A stretch of 64,000 bases of DNA from Mesostigma viride. Lineage: Eukaryota; Streptophyta; Mesostigmatophyceae; Mesostigmatales; Mesostigmataceae. The position numbers and the translations under genes were made by a program. Of this stretch, positions 46,590-57,180 are shown in pieces; position 1 is the first letter of the stretch, and each line of letters starts with the position of its first letter. The stretch spans positions 3,229,609-3,293,608 of the forward strand of contig RPFO01000027.1 of the NCBI GenBank assembly GCA_009746045.1. The letters run 5' to 3'. Below the pieces are notes generated by a model. The model was not told the DNA's origin. It saw only the letters and a list, made by a program, of their open reading frames with translations, and made no database searches.

Positions 46590-49500
46590 TTAGGTGGAGG
46601 GCAATTTCAAAATAGCCCGCCAGGCCCGAGGGGGGCAGGCGGCCATGGCCCGAAGAATAACCTCAGGCAGCTGCACCTCCAAACTGCGGTGCAAGCCCAC
46701 ATAATGGGCAACCGTGGAGCTGCTAAGCCAGCGCCCCCGGCCCTGGATGTCCCCCATGCTGCGACCCGCGAGGAAATCGTGAGTGGCACCTCCATGCCGC
46801 AGCCCGTGAATGGTGAAAATCTGGGCGACCCCCAAGGCCTGACTCGCAGCCTGCCAAATGCGCCGGAATTGCGGGTAGGTGAAAGGGAACACGGCCTCCC
46901 AAGCGTGCTTACCCGCGATGCAGTGACGGAGGATGGTTTCAGACATCACATCTTCTACCACCACTGACTGAGTCTTGCCCTTAGAGGTCTTGGTAGACCT
47001 CAGCAGTAGGGCGCCCCGTTGAGCCGGCCCAAGCCGAACGTCAGGCTGGAGGCGCACATGGCCAACACGGAGGTTCAGCGCCTCCGAGATTCGCAGGTAA
47101 TGGCGGAACACGATGACAACCAGCAGGCCCGCAAGGCGCTGACCTTGCATGACCATCGTGCTGGCAAGTGCAAACGCCGCCTCCCATGGAATGGGAGGAG
47201 GGGCACGGGGGGGCACAAGTGTTTTCCACCCAGCGAGGACGCCACGGGCCAAGTCCCACCGCTTCACCATACCGGGATAATAAAGTTGCAACCCCATCAA
47301 GGCATTGACACACACTTGGCGGCTGTACCCCCGAAAATGAGCCCAGGCGACATACGCACAAAATGTCTCCTCAAGGGTGTCAGCTCGTGACGATGACCCG
47401 TCCGCCCGCCCACCAGCCTCCCACCAAGTCAAGAGGGAATCAAGACCACGACGGTAGGCCAGCAAAGTAGCCGGCTTTACTTTCCCCTCTAGCAATGGAA
47501 GGTAGCTAACAGGTGCAGGGGGCCCCGGGTTAGGATGGATGCCTTCCGCGGTCAGGTCGCGCACCCAGCCTGCCAAGAAAGTCGCCATGGATTGGCCGCG
47601 AGAAACGCCATCGGCTGGTTGAAGTGCACTCGGCGTCCACACCCACTGGGAACGACTCCCCGTGGCGAGGGTCAGCGCGCACAAGCGGCGGCACTGCTTG
47701 TTGAGCTTGTGGGATGAGGACCGCCCCTTAGCCAAGCAGCCCAACGCCGCGGTGGAGTCCACCAACCTCACCACCCGCTTGCCTCGGTTTGCCAAGCTGC
47801 GCGCACTCCTCTCCACGCCCTTCACTGCAGCCCGCACCTCCTTCTCGTTGATGTGCATCCCCGGATCCCGCCAACGACTCCGGACCCCAACCCGCCATTG
47901 CTGGCTAGTGATTGCTTGTTGCGCCCGCGCGCTCAGTGGCCTAGGGCCAGCGTAGGCCACCTCACTTGGTATGAGCAAAGTCGGGTACCCCCGCACCTCT
48001 CGTGCCCTCGCCAGCTCCGTCACATCGCCCGGCTCCATGGTTGCGTACACGACACCTTGCCCGTAGGTGGACGCGTCAGATGCAACCACCTCACGGGCCA
48101 AAGGTGCGCTTCGGTCAACCCTTAGCATGGGAGCCAAGGCCAGGGCACACTCTAACTCCTCCCGCACCCCGGCCCACAGCACCCAGGATCGCTGCCCCCA
48201 CCCTTGCAGGCTGATGAATTTGAAACATTGCTGCCAAATGGACAAGCAGCTGCGGCTTAACATCTGCAGCCACAACCACCGCCCCAAGACGGCAGCCAGC
48301 CCCTCGGCCGTAGCTCGGCCTCGAGTGAGTATAGCCTGCGTGTGGGCGATCACAAGGTTGAGCTGCTTGACCGTTGGTTCCAGCACGCCGTTCCGTCGGT
48401 GCACCACCCCTAGGGCTTCTAGCTCGTCCCCTTCCAGGCTCGCCATCTTAGTCTTCTCCTTAGACGGCACAAGGTTGTTAGGGAGGTAGCCTTCCTCAAT
48501 AGCGCGCGTGATGAGCTGGTTCACCGCCTCGCAGGTCCGCCCGTTGCTGGCCACCAAGTCATCAATGGTGATGGACAGCATGGGGGCAGGGGGGTTTTCC
48601 AGGTCAATCTGAAGCTCCCCGGCGCGCTCCTCCTTGTACTCGATGGCCAAGCGCAGTGGCTGGCCACACTCGTCGCGCACCAAGGTGAGCTCACCTGCGC
48701 TTGAGAGGTAGTTGACCTGGCGCCTCGGATCCAGGGCACCGGTCATGTAGAGCACCATCTCATGGATGGCCTCCCCCAGCGCCACCGCATGGGAATGTCC
48801 CATGGCCAGCACCTTGAGCACGGGCCACACCTTCCGCCTGGGCCCTGCCAGACCTACGCTAGTCGACCACACACTAGGAAGCCCTTGGTAGTCCCACCAC
48901 CACTCGGGCACCTCGATGGAATAGTAGTATGACACGAGGTCGCTCTTGGCGCAGTAGCACCAGCCTTTGATGTAGACCTCCACGAGGATGCCCAGGTGGG
49001 GTAGCAGGATCTTGGGGGGTCCACCCACAGCAGGTTGCCCAGCTTCCTGTTGACGATGAACCGAAGCTCACCCACCCCCTTGGCCACTCCAAAGCAGCCA
49101 TCCACCCACTTGGGCCGCCTCTCCCGGAACGCCACCATGCCCACGCCCGCTGCCCGGCTCATGAGCTTGCCCCATTCAGCCATGGAGCATCCCCGGCTGG
49201 GCTTGGGCACATTCCAATACTTTGCGCTCGCCACGACCGCTGGCTTGATGCAGTTCTCTTCGCTGGCATATATCTCCCGCCAGCTCGGCCGCATAGCCAA
49301 CAGGTCGAGCAGCCGTGCCTTCCCCGCCACCTCCGCCTTTGGTAGACTCACCGCGTCCGCGCGCAGTTGTTCATACTTATTCTGCTTCCCATATATTGCA
49401 TCAGCACCTTCTTGCTCCTGGCCTGTCGCAACGCCCCCTACGCGGCGACTGTGCCAGGTGCAGTGCCTCTTGACCCTCGCAAGGGCCTCCTCCCTCCCCT

Positions 49501-49710
49501 TAGAGCACGCCCCTCTAGGGTTAGGAGGAGGGTCTTGCCCCCCTCCCCACAGCCAATTAAGCCAACGCACTACCTTGCATTGCAGTGTGTACTCGCGGTG
49601 GCGGCGCGTGGCACGCTGTCGCCGGCGTGCCGATCTCACCCTGCCCCACGCGGTGTACGCTGGCCTAAGTGGGTATGGCAGCGGGAAAAGGGAGCGGTCC
49701 CGCTGGGATT
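46590..49710 (-). pseudogene. Retroelement pol: RT, RNase H, 2A-like motif, tyrosine recombinase
   Basis: Begins in one frame (GELRFIVNRKLGN, RT motif before 49020) and changes frame at a 6-G run (49014-49019). The 46590-49028 part has 812 codons. RT: D30 in CAKSDL and catalytic IDD at 155-157. RNase H: VVASDAS, NEKEV, LVDSTAALG and ADGVSR, about 310-480. EGIHPNPGP at 495-503 matches the NPGP core of 2A-like ribosome-skipping peptides. Tyrosine recombinase at about 520-790: R646 (LRISEAL), H741 and R744 (HGLRHGG), W767, nucleophile Y776 (AHYV). The enzyme would circularise and integrate the cDNA. Confidence 0.9.
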
Positions 49711-50765
49711 CTATTTCCCTACTTGTTGAGCCTTGCTGAGCTTGTCCAAGAGGATGGCAGTTTGGAGAGCTGCCTTGACAGCCGGGGTGGCTGACAGTGC
49801 AGCCTCCTCCCCCAATGGCAGGAGGTGGCTGGCCACCTTCCACCCCCCCCCTCCTTGCCCTCCACCTGCAGCAAGGCCGCCACCACCCTCATTAGGTACT
49901 CCATGCCCACAAGCTCCCCGGCTGCTGAGCCCAGCTCCTTGAGAAGGGTGTCCATGGCCAATGCAATGTTCATGACAATTTTCCTGTTCTCCATGTTCCG
50001 CCAATTTCCAGGCTTTACCGTCATGACCCACGACCGGATTCCCATCCCATTGTCGCTGGCGTCCTCCAACACCCCCGGCAGCACCCGCTCCGAAACCCGA
50101 TATTTCACGCTCTTGGCTCGGCTTGGCAGCGCCACCCCTTTCGAGGCCTTGAAGTGGCTTCCCGCCCCCTCCATTCCTCCCAGCGCTGCCTTCAAACCTT
50201 GCATGAATTTCTCGGCTGCGACCTCCCCCTCCTCGTCCTCCTCGTCGTCCTGATTTTCGGTTTCCGGAGGTGCCCCAACGAATGTCGCCAACCTCGCCCT
50301 CATTTCCTTTCCGACAGCCCCCCCACCTGCCGAAACCTTGGCCGCGCCTTTCGGCTTGGCCATTTTTCGCTGCGCAGGTGTCGTTGGTGGCAGCGCCTGA
50401 TCCTCCTCCTCGTCCGCCGCGAGATCTGCCACGGCCAGCAGTTTTGCCACCAACGTTCCGTTTGGGTCACGTGCGTCCAACACGTCGCCAACATCAACGT
50501 GATCGGCCAGCAACTGCACGACAGACTTCAGCTGGCTCGAGCTCCACGAGCTGGCGTCCGTCACCCAGTCCTCGGCACCGAAGACCTGCTCGACTGCCCC
50601 CACCGCCTCTGCGGGGCTGATGCACTTGGCGAGCAGAGTGGCGAGCTGCTTCTTTTTGGCGCTGAAGGCGACTGGCGCGTGACTGGCGGCAGCAGCCCGC
50701 GGTGTGGGCGTCCCGTCCTCCCCGCGCGCTGCCTGCCCTCCTGTAGCTTTGCGCCCCTTCGGCAT
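49711..50765 (-). pseudogene. Gag-like protein of the PAT/Ngaro-like element, one frameshift
   Basis: ATG at 50765 (MPKGRKATGG), just inside repeat A1. Basic, Ala-rich N-terminus, a helical region about 40-115, an acidic stretch (DDEEDEEGE), and a conserved-looking C-terminal half (SWVMTVKPGNWRNMENRKIV). At a 9-C run (49843-49851) the frame shifts; the other frame gives a natural-looking helical end (AVKAALQTAILLDKLSKAQQ) and stops at 49711. Position before RT indicates Gag, although no zinc knuckle is visible. Confidence 0.7.
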
Positions 50766-50852
50766 TGCTGCTCAGGGCCAAAAATGGCTCCGACAGTACA
50801 GGTTCGTCAAACCAGAGGTTCGTTTCCCCTGGCTTGCTGTCGCCGCCCTCGT

Positions 50853-51289
50853 GAAAAGAAAAGAGGCCGACCTTAGCTAGGTGGGTTTGTTTTTGTCCTT
50901 TTTTGCGTGTCATGCGGCCTTGGCCCGGACGGCATTTTTTCGCCACGCAAATGTTGCGTCTGAACAAATGACGCAATGTGGCGTTCTAATTGCCGGCAGC
51001 TTACGTAAGGCTGCCGGGGCTATTAGGTCACATATTGCGTGAGAGAAAGAATCTAGATCTAGTTAATCACTACGCCATGAGCCAAGAAACCTAGACAGTG
51101 GCAGGTTTATATCTCAACGTAGCTCCTGCCACCTGGCCAAGAAAAACTGGCCAAAGCTTTGGCCACGACTGATCCGGATCAGGCCGCACCGGCCTCAAAA
51201 GGTATGTCACGTGAACCCAATAACCTAGCTATAGCGGCTACCCTTCCATCTCACTATAAAGAAACTATGTTCAGAGAACCACGATTCTA
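50853..51289. repeat. Split direct repeat A1 (437 bp)
   Basis: Right-hand end, the 5' end of the element. A TATAAAG-like phrase lies near 51257 on the plus strand; its role is uncertain. Confidence 0.95.
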
Positions 51290-52003
51290 GCTTGTGTAGC
51301 ATATCCTTTTTGCATTATTCATGCTCTTTCTTGACCCTGGTCTGGCCCCTTTCTAAAACACCATTATTAGATTCTTCCCTCAGTCAGTTGACCTGCCATA
51401 GTGTGATAGTGATAAGTTTAGAGGCTGTATGGGTTTGAATACCTCCATATATGTTTGTTAAACATTTCCCACACACATATTGCATGAGTGTGAGGCAGTT
51501 GGCTGGTCTCTGTGGCATCATCAAGCATGTAAGTGGTGAGTAAAAGCTTCCCATTGTCAGCATGTGCCACCAGGTGTGCTGGCCATCACCTGGCCAGCTA
51601 TAGCAGCTTAGGCCTAGTTTATCCTTGCTAGGGCAAGCTGAAGTAGGCTTGACATCACTAGTTTGTCGGTGGCTGCCTCCTAGAATGCATGCCTTGCGTA
51701 GGGTATCCGTACCACGTTACCTACGTGCATGGACAAGGTGGCACCTGCACGTAGGTGCATGTAAGGGCAGTGTGATGATGCAGTTATGTTTCCCCATCAT
51801 TGTGGAAGGGAAATGTATTGTATGGCATGGTTGGTGGCCATATTAGTAGGTAGTATGCCCACCCCTAACCCCTTGGTTGCTTTTTACCAACGGTACCCCT
51901 ATGGGTTGTACTGGGTGTAACTACTGGTATACCCACCCAAATGATGACCCGAATGGCTCAAACTGTTCAGCAACTAATTGTTTATCATCCCTTAAGTGGT
52001 GGC
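51290..52003. other. Unassigned sequence
   Basis: No gene or repeat recognised. Confidence 0.5.
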
Positions 52004-52011
52004 CCAGGTCT

Positions 52012-53408
52012 CAGTGCTTCTATTAACGGGACGAATTCGTCAACTGGTTGACAAATTTCGAAATTAGTAGTAAAAAAGTCAACCATTTTTGGCAATTTGT
52101 CAACCACATTCGTCAACCAACTCGGCAATTCGTCAACCAGTTGACGAATATGTTCCGCAATTCGTCAACCAGTTTGACGAAATGTGTAGGGTATTCGTCA
52201 ACCGCGGAAGTCGGGTTTTCCCATAGAGAGTCCAGACCTGAGGTCCAGCGGCGCGGCGTCAGGCCGTCAGCCCGTACCAGCTGAATCCTAGGTACGCTGC
52301 AGTTAAGAGTTGGTTTGGAAAGACAGTACGGTTCATGACAATGTCCCGGTACCAAAACCGAAGACGAGAAAGGCGGGACCAGCCGACCAAGGCATGAATT
52401 TTTTTTTTTTTTTTTTACCCTCCGACCTGAGGCCGTCTGGCGACTACATGTGCGATAAAATATTGCATGCGAAATTGTTTCGATAATATATATATGGCGG
52501 CGGGCGATGTTTAGGTAGTGTTGCATGAGCTAGAGAATGTCAAAGAAAAACGATTTGGCAGGTTTCAAGACTAGCACCTTAGATGCTCTACAAGCTGGAG
52601 AAACTGTTCCGGTAGCAACGGAAAATATCGTCGACCTAGGCCGCAGTTTAGATGAAAAGGAGGGCAGGCAGGGACGCGACAAACGCAAGAGAGTAGAGCG
52701 TGAGGAAGAGGATGGATCTAATGCGCAGGAAGAGGAAGATGGCGGCCAGTCAACATCATCTGACAGCGCCTCAAATTCTGTCGAGGAGGAATCTAGCGAG
52801 GAGGAATCTGGCGAGGAGGGGGCCGAGACAGAAAGGAGCAAGGCCGATGATGGCGGCAGCTCTGAGCCAAGGAAGAAGAAGGGCAAGAGAAACCCAGCTC
52901 CCAAGACGAAAAGGCAGAGACAGGTGTACAACAATGGCTTAGCGCAGCTGGCGCCCGCCGGATGGGCGGTGGCACGGGCAACAAGTGGGCAGCCGCGCGT
53001 AGCGCCCAGGGTGCAGGGCAAGCTCGGACATAACTGTGCCAGTAATGCCTGTTGATAGCAGCGAGGAGGACGTGATGGTTGTTTAATGGCATCGTGTTGT
53101 GCACACTTGACTCTGGCCTAGCTGTGAACGATACTAGGCATTATACTGTAGCTTATGCAGCTGTCAACAACCACCAAGTGTTATTGTGTTTTATCCACAT
53201 GCATTACATGCGTGTGTGAGCGACCTTAAGTCAATTATAAAGAAATAAAGCTTCCCCCTCCCCCCCCCAGCTTTGACGAAGCGCCAAGGCAAATAGTCAA
53301 CCAGTTTGACGAATTGCCTTAATTGGCAATTAGTCAACCATTTGACGAAGTGCCGAGGCAAATAGTCAACCGTTTGACGAATGACAAAAACCCTTAGTAG
53401 AAGCACTG
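52012..53408 (+). mobile_element. hAT-like element (1397 bp)
   Basis: Inverted ends CAGTGCTTCTA...TAGAAGCACTG with an 8-bp target duplication CCAGGTCT (52004-52011, 53409-53416). Both subterminal regions carry many ATTCGTCAACCAGTTGACGAA-type units (about 52030-52200, 53270-53390), as expected of transposase-binding sites. An 8-bp duplication and a CAG start are hallmarks of hAT. No transposase domain is recognised, so it is probably non-autonomous. Confidence 0.88.
52537..53055 (+). CDS. 172-aa acidic/basic protein inside hAT-like element
   Basis: The ATG at 52537 follows an AT-rich TATATATAT stretch at about 52488, a plausible promoter. Domains by composition: N-terminal 1-45 mixed; basic DKRKRVERE near 48-56, a possible nuclear signal; a long Glu/Ser/Asp-rich acidic stretch 58-105; a second basic block RKKKGKRNPAPKTKRQRQ at 111-128; a less biased C-terminus. 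Nothing resembles a BED finger or the hAT catalytic core. It is the only sizeable frame in the element, so it may be a captured exon or a short regulatory product. Nuclear location is inferred from composition. Confidence 0.5.
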   Translation: MSKKNDLAGFKTSTLDALQAGETVPVATENIVDLGRSLDEKEGRQGRDKRKRVEREEEDGSNAQEEEDGGQSTSSDSASNSVEEESSEEESGEEGAETERSKADDGGSSEPRKKKGKRNPAPKTKRQRQVYNNGLAQLAPAGWAVARATSGQPRVAPRVQGKLGHNCASNAC

Positions 53409-53416
53409 CCAGGTCT

Positions 53417-54017
53417 TATTACATAGTTCAAAATGCACAATCTACCAAGAATGAAAACGCACGTGTCTTGACCCCCTTGACTTTGACGGTAGTTTTCTAT
53501 GGCCTACCCTGCAGGTATGTGGGGTTGTGATATATCAACCCTTAGGGCAACTCATGGACATGCTTGCCCCCCAAGGACAGCCTTGGATATGGGTAGGTTG
53601 GATGGCATTTGGTTTGCGAAATTGTGAAGTTATAGCCGATTTATCGGCAGGATCTCGGCCCATTTAGGGGCTAGGGGGAATGCTGCTGAATTTTTCAGTT
53701 TTTCTTTCAACTTGCACGTGTTGATTGGCGTATTTAGCCACCACCTAATATAATTGGCATCGCCACCACATTTTGTTTTGGGCCTCGAGTTCCCTAGGCG
53801 AAATGGTGCAGAGTATTAGTTTTTGCATGTGATCATTGGCGTGTCTAGCCAAGATTTAATATAATTGGCATCGCCACCACCTTTTTTTCTTGGCTCGAGT
53901 TCCCTAGGGGAAATGCTGCTGAAAATTTCAGCTTTTCTTTCAGTTTTTGCACGTGGTGATTGGGGTGTTTAGCCACGACCTAATATAATTGGCATCGCCC
54001 TTTCCTCGAGTTTTCTA
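53417..54017 (+). repeat. M-family modules
   Basis: Unassigned to about 53670, then three tandem-like copies of the module with GTGTTGATTGGCG and CTCGAGTTCCCTAG, ending exactly where the inverted repeat begins. Confidence 0.75.
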
Positions 54018-54301
54018 GGGGAAATGCGGAGCTAGCAAAGGACACTTGGGCGGCGCACGTGTAAAGTGAAATGTCATAATGTACATGTTGCCTGGCATAA
54101 GTACTCCGCGATGCACACTAGGAGCCCTCTATAGTCCAAGGGCTACAATATGCTGAAATTTTTTTCACCACAATTATTTCTTTTGGAACATTTAAGTAGG
54201 ATGGACATCGGCTAAACTATGTATTGTGTGCATATGACATGTGTGTGCGTCTATTCCAACGCGTGGACTGCGCGGATTTAGGATTTGGATATGCTTTCTG
54301 A

Positions 54302-54931
54302 GCGTGTGCGCGGGGACACATCGCTGAGTGTGAAATATGCTTTTGTGTTGGTCTAGCTGTCAGAGACGTGTTACGCACACCGTTGGCCGATTTGGCGGGC
54401 CGCGGTCGCTATGAGGTTGGTGACGCGCGACATAACCTACATTGGTTGATGGAGCGGTTCAAGTTTGCGCGATTGCGCCAAGGCGATTTCGCGTGCCGCC
54501 AGCCTTTTAGTACTGACGGCAATCTTGTGCACCCAATCTCCGCAGCTGGTGCCAACGCAGATATAAAGCAGCGCATGATCACATCGTGTACACGCCTTCG
54601 TGGCGAGCATATTTGTCCCTATAATTGTGGCAAGGTCGGTTGCGCACCATTGCGCTATTTTTTTGATGATGTGCCCCGTGTGTTAGTATTTGGTGATCTA
54701 CAGGGCGACCAGAGGTTGCCTGTTGAAGGTTACACCGGTGAAGGGCTACCGACCACGTTGCGTATGTCTATCTTGGTGGGTCGTGCTTGCACGCTTGTGG
54801 CAATCATTGCACACTTGTATGGTGTTGTCGAGAAACGTCCCAACCACTTTGTGTATCTCCGTAGATTCAATGGTGACGATGATTGGGAGGGACCCCATCG
54901 TTGGCCGCTTTTTTTGGTCGCGAAGTTATAA
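54302..54931 (+). CDS. Unknown protein, left arm; weakly ubiquitin-protease-like C-terminus
   Basis: Frame open from 54302 after a TGA, no ATG near the start, so an upstream exon or non-ATG start is likely; GTG at 54368 is one option. It reads WLMERFKFARLRQGDFACRQ, then EHICPYNCGKVGC (Cys cluster), VPRVLVFGDLQGDQR and, near the end, LVAIIAHLYG...NHFVYLRRF followed by DDDW. The order of a Cys cluster, a P-x-VLVF strand and an H-F-x-Y-x-R box resembles the C-terminal half of USP-type ubiquitin proteases. The catalytic Cys box is not visible. Both arms keep the frame despite a 3-base indel. Confidence 0.45.
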   Translation, partial: ACARGHIAECEICFCVGLAVRDVLRTPLADLAGRGRYEVGDARHNLHWLMERFKFARLRQGDFACRQPFSTDGNLVHPISAAGANADIKQRMITSCTRLRGEHICPYNCGKVGCAPLRYFFDDVPRVLVFGDLQGDQRLPVEGYTGEGLPTTLRMSILVGRACTLVAIIAHLYGVVEKRPNHFVYLRRFNGDDDWEGPHRWPLFLVAKL

Positions 54932-55108
54932 CATGGGCCCCAATGGGAGCATGAACTTCAGTCATATATAATTATCAGTCATATATATATACGAATATCA
55001 CTCATCAACAGTCACACAGTACAGGCATGCCAGCGCGCTCTTTGCCAACTCTACAAGGTTCATGCTCTGACCATATGGATATTGTTTGGGTGGGTTGTGG
55101 CTCGTATT

Positions 55109-55708
55109 TTAGGGGTCAACCTCCTCCCAATCATCGTCACCATTGAATCTACGGAGATACACAAAGTGGTTGGGACGTTTCTCGACAACACCATACAAGT
55201 GTGCAATGATTGCCACAAGCGTGCAAGCACGACCCACCAAGATAGACATACGCAACGTGGTCGGTAGCCCTTCACTAGTGTAACCTTCAACATGCAACCT
55301 CTGGTCGCCCTGTACATCACCAAATACTAAGACACGGGGCACATCATCAAAATAACGCAATGGTGCGCAACCGACCTTGCCACAATTATCGGGACAAGAA
55401 TGCTCGCCACGAAGGCGTGTACACGATGTGATCATGCGCTGCTTTCTATCTGCGCTGGCACCAGCTGCGGAGATTGGGTGCACAAGATTGCCGTCAGTAC
55501 TAAAAGGCTGGCGGCACGCGAAATCGCCTTGGCGCAATCGCGCAAACTTGAACCGCTCCATCAACCAATGTAGGTTATGTCGCGCGTCACCAACCTCATA
55601 GCGACCGCGGCCCGCCAAATCAGCCAACGGTGTGCGTAACACGTCTCTGACAGCTAGACCAACACAAAAGCATATTTCACACTCAGCGATGTGTCCCCGC
55701 GCACACGC
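55109..55708 (-). CDS. Unknown protein, right arm copy
   Basis: Mirror copy of 54302-54931 on the minus strand, with several substitutions and one codon fewer at the Phe run (YFDDVP instead of YFFDDVP). It ends DDDWEEVDP then stop, whereas the left copy diverges after DDDWE because the arm ends. This right-arm terminus may be the more natural one. The equivalent GTG is at 55642. Confidence 0.45.
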   Translation of the reverse strand, partial: ACARGHIAECEICFCVGLAVRDVLRTPLADLAGRGRYEVGDARHNLHWLMERFKFARLRQGDFACRQPFSTDGNLVHPISAAGASADRKQRMITSCTRLRGEHSCPDNCGKVGCAPLRYFDDVPRVLVFGDVQGDQRLHVEGYTSEGLPTTLRMSILVGRACTLVAIIAHLYGVVEKRPNHFVYLRRFNGDDDWEEVDP

Positions 55709-56002
55709 TCAGAAAGCATATCCAAATCCTAAATCCGCGCAGTCCACGCGTTGGAATAGACGCACACACATGTCATATGCACACAATACATAGTTTAGCC
55801 GATGTCCATCCTACTTAAATGTTCCAAAAGAAATAATTGTGGTGAAAAAAATTTCAGCATATTGTAGCCCTTGGACTATAGAGGGCTCCTAGTGTGCATC
55901 GCGGAGTACTTATGCCAGGCAACATGTACATTATGACATTTCACTTTACACGTGTGCCGCCCAAGTGTCCTTTGCTAGCTCCGCATTTCCCGATGTTGTT
56001 GC

Positions 56003-56440
56003 CCTTATATGCTACGAAATGCCTCTGCGATTTGTTTCGCAAACGTTCCCGCAATCCTTTTCCTCACGCCGGTAGCGCAGAATTCCGAGTGCACAATTTG
56101 TTTCGCGAAATGGTTTCAGCAGATCTGATCCGTAGGCTTTCTAGCGGCCCGTCACCGCGAGGCGTCTGGCGGCCAAACTTTTCTCAGATGGGAACTCAAA
56201 CAAACTCCAGCTAGGCCCAATTTTGCGATCATTAGCGGGAAAAAACGCTACGGCGGAGTAACGGTCAAATACTAAGTAGCCAAGCGCTGTACAGTAGCTA
56301 TCCACAACGATGCGTGTCAAGTTGAGCTTGAAATTGGCCTAGGTGTTAAGAACGAGGGAAATTGGCAAGCAGCGGACTGATTCAAGGGGTATTTGCCAGT
56401 GTCCGTAATGTTGCTGATAGACAGGACGCAGTTTATTAGG
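56003..56440 (+). repeat. Dispersed repeat R2, copy 2
   Basis: Starts at the outer edge of the inverted repeat with TGTTGCCCTTATATGCTACG; closest to the 40204 copy. Confidence 0.85.
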
Positions 56441-56483
56441 TTGGATCGTAGGTTGGTACATGGGCAGCCGCCACGTGCATTTA

Positions 56484-57180
56484 AGAGCACGGATTCTGTC
56501 AGCAAACCGGCCGGCACAATGAATTTGCATGGAATCGTGGCGTAATGCAGGGGATCACAACCTGTGGCCGTCCGGACAGGTTCGGCTGACTTGCTAGTGG
56601 GCGGGCTGTGTGAGCGGGCGTGTACGGCTCTGCTAGTACCTGCCGTTGAGGCCCCAAAAGCCGTTGAGGCACAGAATCTGCCAAGTAACGGAAGTTTGGG
56701 CCGGGGCGGAGCCCCCGATCTTGTTGCCCTTATATGCTACGATTTTGTCGGCCAATTCGTTTCGCAAACGTTTCGGACAAGCCTTTTCCGTACCCCAGCT
56801 GCGCAGAAATCCGAACGCACAATTTGTTTCCCCAAATTCTTTCCGCAGATGTGCTCCGTAGGCTTTCTAGCGGCCTGTCACCGTGCGACAAAGTCGTATT
56901 TGTTTTAGTAAGCACGGTAGTAAGCGCGGAACCAAACAACCCCCCCGTGACAAACGTCAGTAAAAGAGTTTCGCGTAGAAACTTCCGTAACCTCCGCTTA
57001 ACGGTCGAGTACTCAGAGTAGCTAAGCGATGTAGCTATCCACAACGATGCGTGCCAAGTTGAGCTTGAGATTTGCCTAGGTGTTTGGAACGGACGAGGGA
57101 AATTGGCAAGGAGCGGACCGATTCAAGGGGTATTTGCCAGTGCCTGTAATGTTGCTGATAGACAGGACACACTTAATTAG
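56484..57180 (+). repeat. Dispersed repeat R2, copy 3, with its 200-bp leader
   Basis: 56484-56685 (GAGCACGGATTCTGTCAGCA onward) repeats at 59702-59903; the R2 body follows in both places. Confidence 0.85.

Larger units (their letters stand above)
45787..51289 (-). mobile_element. PAT/Ngaro-like tyrosine-recombinase retroelement with split direct repeats
   Basis: Read on the minus strand: repeat A1 (51289-50853), gag, RT-RNase H-tyrosine recombinase, repeat B1 (46517-46381), A2 (46385-45949), a 25-bp linker, B2 (45923-45787). A1-ORFs-B1-A2-B2 is the split-direct-repeat plan of PAT/Ngaro members of the DIRS order, which integrate through a recombinase instead of an integrase. TTCTA occurs at both ends and at the B1/A2 junction, and no longer target duplication is seen, as expected. 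Coding frames change at a 9-C and a 6-G run. Confidence 0.93.
54018..55991. repeat. 2-kb inverted repeat with gene in each arm
   Basis: Arms about 54018-54891 and 55121-55991 are reverse complements with only scattered differences. A spacer of ~230 bp includes TA-rich sequence. Outer junctions are sharp (GGGAAATGCGGAGC on both arms) but no flanking target duplication is seen. Could be a fold-back element or a head-to-head duplication. Confidence 0.93.

Noticed and set aside
46590-51289. LTR retrotransposon with the 437-bp repeat as its LTRs
   Set aside because: A second repeat pair interleaves with it, pol ends in a tyrosine recombinase with the R-H-R-Y residues, and no 4-6-bp target duplication is seen.
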